Part shown: in pieces, positions 59,701 through 64,000 of the stretch
Layout of the letters: the number at the start of each line of letters is the position of its first letter
Position numbering within the stretch: position 1 is the first letter of the stretch
Source: Sphagnum compactum
Lineage: Eukaryota > Bryophyta > Sphagnopsida > Sphagnales
DNA: 64,000 nucleotides
Assembly (NCBI GenBank): GCA_965153455.1
Contig: OZ234497.1
Coordinates: forward strand, 4,774,001-4,838,000
Direction of reading: 5' to 3'
Notes under the pieces: model-generated
What the model saw: only the letters and a program-made list of their open reading frames with translations
Told to the model about the DNA's origin: nothing
Database searches by the model: none
Made by a program: the position numbers and the translations under genes

Positions 59701-60562
59701 TATTGCATCCATTTACCAAAATTATCCGCTAGGCTATCTATTGGTTCAAAGGGATCACAAAGGGCCACCCATTCCTCTATTAGCCTTGGTTTTAAGTAAA
59801 ATGATTTGTTTTACAAAACTCATGTTGTAGACACGAAGGAGAGTAAAAAGGACAAGGAGATTAAAAAGCTAGACAATGTAAGGAAAAAGAAATCCATAAT
59901 TCAAAGATTACAATCAAAATGCAGGAACAAATTTACCAATATTATCAATATTTAATTAGTTGTGAGTACTATTTTTTTCAAAAAAAAATTTCCAAGTTTT
60001 TTAAACATATTTTAAATAATTTATATTTGTTTTTAGAAGGTTTTTTTGTGAAATTTGCATTGTTTTGGGATTGTCATAGTGCATTTCATAATTTTAATGA
60101 TTGTTGTGAAATTTATCTGAATTGATTTGGCCTCATTTGGGCAAGTTTTTTTATTTGAATGTTATTTTCTATTACATTTATGAATTGTGCACCATTTAAA
60201 TTTAAAAAGTGCATTGTGTTTCAAATTTAGATGGAATGTCTTTTGAATGTTTTTGGGTGGTGCGAATAGGAAAAGACATTCACAACATTTTTGGTGGAAA
60301 AAACTTAGACAATACACACATTAAGACTTTGTGGAAACCAATGTGTAGCATACCACACCTAAAATTAAAGACAAAAAATTCTTGTTGCATTGTGGAATGA
60401 ATTTTGAAGTTTTCAATAACTTAATTTTAAAGTTGACACCAAGTTTTTTGAATCATGTTGTTAAAACCTTGTTAGGCCACAATTATAAATTAAATAAATT
60501 GTTGCTATTATTATTTATTGATTTTTTCATGTATTTAATATTACACATATGATTAATCAATT

Positions 60563-61265
60563 CAATGTGGGTGCCTCAATAATTAGCAAATATGTTGACA
60601 TTGTTTATGATATGTTCACTGATAAAAATAAATGTTTTAATAAATATATCATTATTATTTCATGTTAACATTTGAGGGACATCATTACTTATTTTAAAAA
60701 TCTTATAAACATACTTAACATTTGTGAAACTATGGATGGTCACAATTTTTTAACAAATCTTTTAAATAAAAAAATTATATTTATTGTTGGTGAGGTTTTC
60801 AATAAGAAAAAGTTCCATAGTATTGTGTTGCAAGCTATGTGTGATGTAAACGAAATGTTATGGAACTTTTGATACTTGGAGGGGTTCATGATAGTGGATG
60901 GTTCAAAAGTTGGAGTTTATATGCATAATTGAAATGTTGATTTTCTTTAAAAAAATCAATTACTACCATTCAAGGCATGAGATGCATTCCATTTTTAATT
61001 GGTAATGCAATTTATTCAATTCATACCTACTTGTAAAATAATTGAGAGATTGATAATCCTATAAATGTGGACAAGATAAAATACAATTCCAACATGATTT
61101 CAGGGAAAATGTTCATAAAAAATGCATTTGATTCTTTGAAAAATAGATGATAAATTTTGAAACATTTCAACTCCAGAGTTCATAGAACATCTTTATTTAC
61201 AATTGCTTGCTGTATCCTTCATAATTATTATGAAATGTGCACTACATTGGAGTTGGGATTGCCAA
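60563..61265 (+). pseudogene. PIF/Harbinger transposase relic (DDE domain)
   Basis: Across frameshifts and stops the + strand encodes ASIISKYVDIVYDMFTDKNK, IITYFKNLINILNICETMDG, NKKKFHSIVLQAMCDVNEML, then GGVHDSGWFKSWSLYA, TIQGMRCIPFLIGNAIYSI, KIKYNSNMISGKMFIKNAFD, SLKNR and FTIACCILHNYYEM. These are the consecutive blocks of a plant PIF/Harbinger (DDE_Tnp_4) transposase. The first catalytic Asp remains (TMDG). The second block reads IGNAIYS instead of IGDSAYP, and the Glu of IENAFG is Lys (IKNAFD). At least two internal stops are present. Non-functional. Confidence 0.85.
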
Positions 61266-62858
61266 ATACAAAAATAAAAGGTGACAACTTAATAAATTGA
61301 GTGTTGATAAATTGCTTATTATTAGAGAAAAAAATTAGGCAAAAATAGAAGGTGAGACATTAAGGAAAGTTTTTTCTGTGAACAATAGGTGATTAATCAT
61401 CCAGTTGTACCATAAAAAGTAATATAAGATGAGTTTCAAAATGAAATCTAAGTTTTTTTTTTCACATATGGAAATATGAATCAAAGTTAATTGTCACTAC
61501 TAGTTCCTTTTAATCAATTGCCACTATTACCATTACCATTTGTGGTTTTGGGCTTCAACACATCTATAAATAAAATAATAACTATAGTTAGTTGTCATTG
61601 TATCATCATTTGTTTTCATTTTTTTCCTTCTACAGCATTTGAAATGTGATAAATTTTTTCATTTCCATTTTTTTTAACTTCAATTTCCTTCATCACATTT
61701 GTGAAATTAATAATGGGAATTGCAATTATAAATGAACTTGTAAACAACTTCCTTTTATTCCTTTCTAACTTTTTTTAAAATTTCCTTTTCATACTATGTA
61801 GTTTGCATGCTTTAGTTATATATCAAGAATTTACAACATCATGACATTTCAATTGATGAATACCTTTGAAATTTATAAAACAATATGTTTGTGCAAAATT
61901 CGTTGGGTTCAAAGTGTAAAAATGGCATGAGAAAAATATATATTACTTTTATATAAATGATATGTTTCTTTTACTTGTGATGTTTTGATGTGAAGTACAT
62001 ACGATTTACATTTTAAATAAATCCGTGCAATTATCATGATATAAATTCAGATAAAACTATCTAATTTTAGTGTATTAAATATAAACATTCATATATGTCA
62101 TTAAAAAATGTTTCATTCATTTCAATATTTAAAATATTGAATATGTACAATTATTATTCATATTAACTATAACATAAAATTCATATGAATTTTGTATAAA
62201 CCTATGAAAGGAGGATTACACACAAAATTTGTACGAACCTATGAAACTTGGTAAGTTTGTGATGTAAGGTTGTCAAAATTGGTAGATAAAGTGTTGTAAT
62301 ATATTTTTAGGTTCGGCATTGAGGTGCTGAATGATTAATTTAATTTTCAATTCTAAATTCGATGGTTAAAATTTGAATTTTGAAATTTCAACATTTTTTA
62401 TTTAATCTATTATAACCAAATGCTTATAGAGGAGAAAATTAGTGCTTTTGTGGTTAGGTGGTCAGTAAGTTACTATTGAAAGTTACTCGAAGAGATTCAG
62501 GGATCAAACTTGGTTAGCTACATAAATTTTTTAAATTTTTGTAATAACTAATTATTAATATCCAAAAAATTCAACAAAGTAGAAAATAATTTAAATTATG
62601 TTGAACCTAAAAAAATATTATGGTAGTTTCAACTTCTAACAATTGTGTTGTCATTTCCAAACACCAAAATTTGTTTTCAAAGGTTATTAGGCATTTGAGC
62701 TATTTCAACATCTTCTTCATCATTAACATTCACAACCTCTATTTTAAAATTCATGAAATTCACATTTTGATTTAATGGTAGTAGGTATGCCACTTATTTT
62801 GGCAATATTATAAAAATGTTGTCAATGGTCAATTTAATGGAAGTGCATTGGTAGTTAT
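61266..62858. other. AT-rich sequence between the two Harbinger-related relics
   Basis: No further protein similarity seen. It may be the interior of the same decayed element. Confidence 0.4.
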
Positions 62859-63077
62859 CGTAGGCTTCTTCTTTTTTAGTTCATAGATTTTTTTCATTTT
62901 GTTCCATTTGTTTTGAATTTGCTTCTAATTTTGTTGCACATCATTTAAGAAATTTGCATTCATAACATCAATGAATACCTTCCAATTGTTTTCCTTAAAT
63001 GGCTTGTAATTGTATTTTTAATATTTTTTTTCCACAAGGTTTAACAAACACAACAGATTAACATTTGTCAATGATGT
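62859..63077 (-). pseudogene. Myb/SANT-like partner protein of Harbinger, relic
   Basis: One minus-strand frame, broken only by two stop codons, reads TSLTNVNLLCLLNLVEKKY, KYNYKPFKENNWKVFIDVMN, ANFLNDVQQN and KQIQNKWNKMKKIYELKKKK. This is the pattern of Myb/SANT-like DNA-binding proteins (W...i...fN, Q..NKW..mKK.Y) that accompany PIF/Harbinger transposases. It converges with the transposase relic at 60563-61265, so both may come from one autonomous element. Confidence 0.7.
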
Positions 63078-64000
63078 CTTAGCATGTTTATTTTTGCTGA
63101 CCAAAATTTCTTTGAAAAACTTTATAATTAAGCTATTTTTTCCACATGTGATGTAGGACTATTTCTTCCTTTCTCATAAAACAAATAACTTAAAAAATTA
63201 TCAAGGAGGTGATCCCCCACATTCATAAGGAAGAAATGTGGAATTGTAGATGGGTGAGTTGTCACAGATGGGCAAACCGCTACAAGTGCATTGCAAGAGG
63301 AGTTCATGATGTGAAATGTGAATGTGTTAAACTCGTAAAAATTTGTGTGTTCTTTGAATTCTTTGAATTATTTCTATTTTTTCGAATGGTTACTTTCTCT
63401 CCAAACTTTGTGGGCTTTGTCATTTTCGAATTTTTGTTTCTTGCACCATTTTCATAGTCAAAAATTAAATTCATGTTGTTTTTTTAATCATAAGGGAAGA
63501 AACTTGTCTTTTTCCTTCGACTACTCATTGCGTTCATGGACAAGTTAATGCAAAGCCATCGTGAGGTTTGTTTCCTTACAATCATTGTGCTAGTTGCCTT
63601 GAAAGGCTAACAACATGCATACTAACATGCTTTGGCCCACCATTCACCTTGTTTTTGCATCATGCGCACAATCTAATTGTTCTTGTTTAAGTTCATAATC
63701 TAAAAACTAATTTGGCTTGCAATTGTTTAAGCTCATGATTAGAAGACCGATTTGGTTTGCAATTGGTTAAGTTCACAATCTAAAAACCAATTTTCTTGCA
63801 AGAGATGACACGAAACATACCTTGTTTTTTGAACGCGAATCCCTTTCCTCCTTCAATTGAGAAACATTCTTCCTTTTTGTCCAATGACAAACCTCCATTC
63901 TTAAGCTTGGTTTCCTCTAAGTTCATAAAACATCTTCAATTTATACTACTTTTATTTTTAAGGTATTACTATACACTAAGCAATAAAAACCCCAATTTTG
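63078..64000. other. AT-rich end of window, nothing recognised
   Basis: Short frames only. ATCTAAAAAC(T/C)AATTT and TTTGGTTTGCAATTG-like strings recur between 63700 and 63795 as a weak tandem repeat of about 55 bp. Confidence 0.4.

Overview
The window is plant nuclear DNA. It shows canonical GT/AG introns of mostly 80-400 bp, plant-type orthologues (a bifunctional P5CS, a PTEN2-type phosphatase, a plant mitochondrial complex I ESSS subunit, an 8-cysteine lipid-transfer-like protein, a DONSON homologue), telo-box motifs, and long AT-rich intergenic tracts full of decayed DNA transposons. The species cannot be fixed from sequence alone. A seed-free land plant (for example a bryophyte) is my guess, from the short introns and the style of the transposase relics. 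No bacterial or viral genes were recognised.

Layout. (1) 385-3154 (+): the 3' half of a P5CS gene, cut by the window edge. (2) 5368-11664 (-): a complete 13-exon PTEN2-like gene, convergent with P5CS, whose P-loop lacks the catalytic arginine although every exon stays in frame. (3) 12-20 kb: no intact gene recognised; one hAT (DUF4371-type) transposase relic at about 18 kb. (4) 21075-21398 (-): a compact gene for a complex I ESSS/NDUFB11-type subunit. (5) 23-26 kb: dispersed repeats and a Helitron relic with a recognisable 3' terminus and a decayed PIF1-type helicase. (6) 27.2-28.0 kb (+): a small RRM-protein gene with a TATA box. (7) 28.3-34.1 kb: CACTA (En/Spm)-type non-autonomous elements; one has intact ends and a TAA target duplication and carries a 180-bp tandem array. 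(8) 34.5-41 kb: minisatellites, a duplicated dispersed repeat and small inverted-repeat elements. (9) 41203-41604 (-): a secreted 8-cysteine protein. (10) 43489-44699: two related Tourist/Harbinger-like inverted-repeat elements, the larger carrying a GC-rich insert. (11) 46.8-47.9 kb: three diverged tandem copies of a 310-410 bp GC-richer unit. (12) 48346-53933 (+): a complete DONSON-like replication gene. (13) 55-64 kb: a third CACTA-like fragment and two PIF/Harbinger transposase relics, one with its Myb/SANT-like partner ORF on the opposite strand.

The host genes are unrelated housekeeping functions (proline synthesis, phosphoinositide signalling, respiration, RNA binding, lipid transfer, DNA replication) and do not form a functional cluster. 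The most noteworthy observations are the PTEN-like protein with coordinated loss of catalytic residues, the structured CACTA element, the Helitron terminus, and the triplicated unit just upstream of DONSON. All exon boundaries were derived by hand from reading frame, splice consensus and remembered family sequences; none was checked against transcripts.
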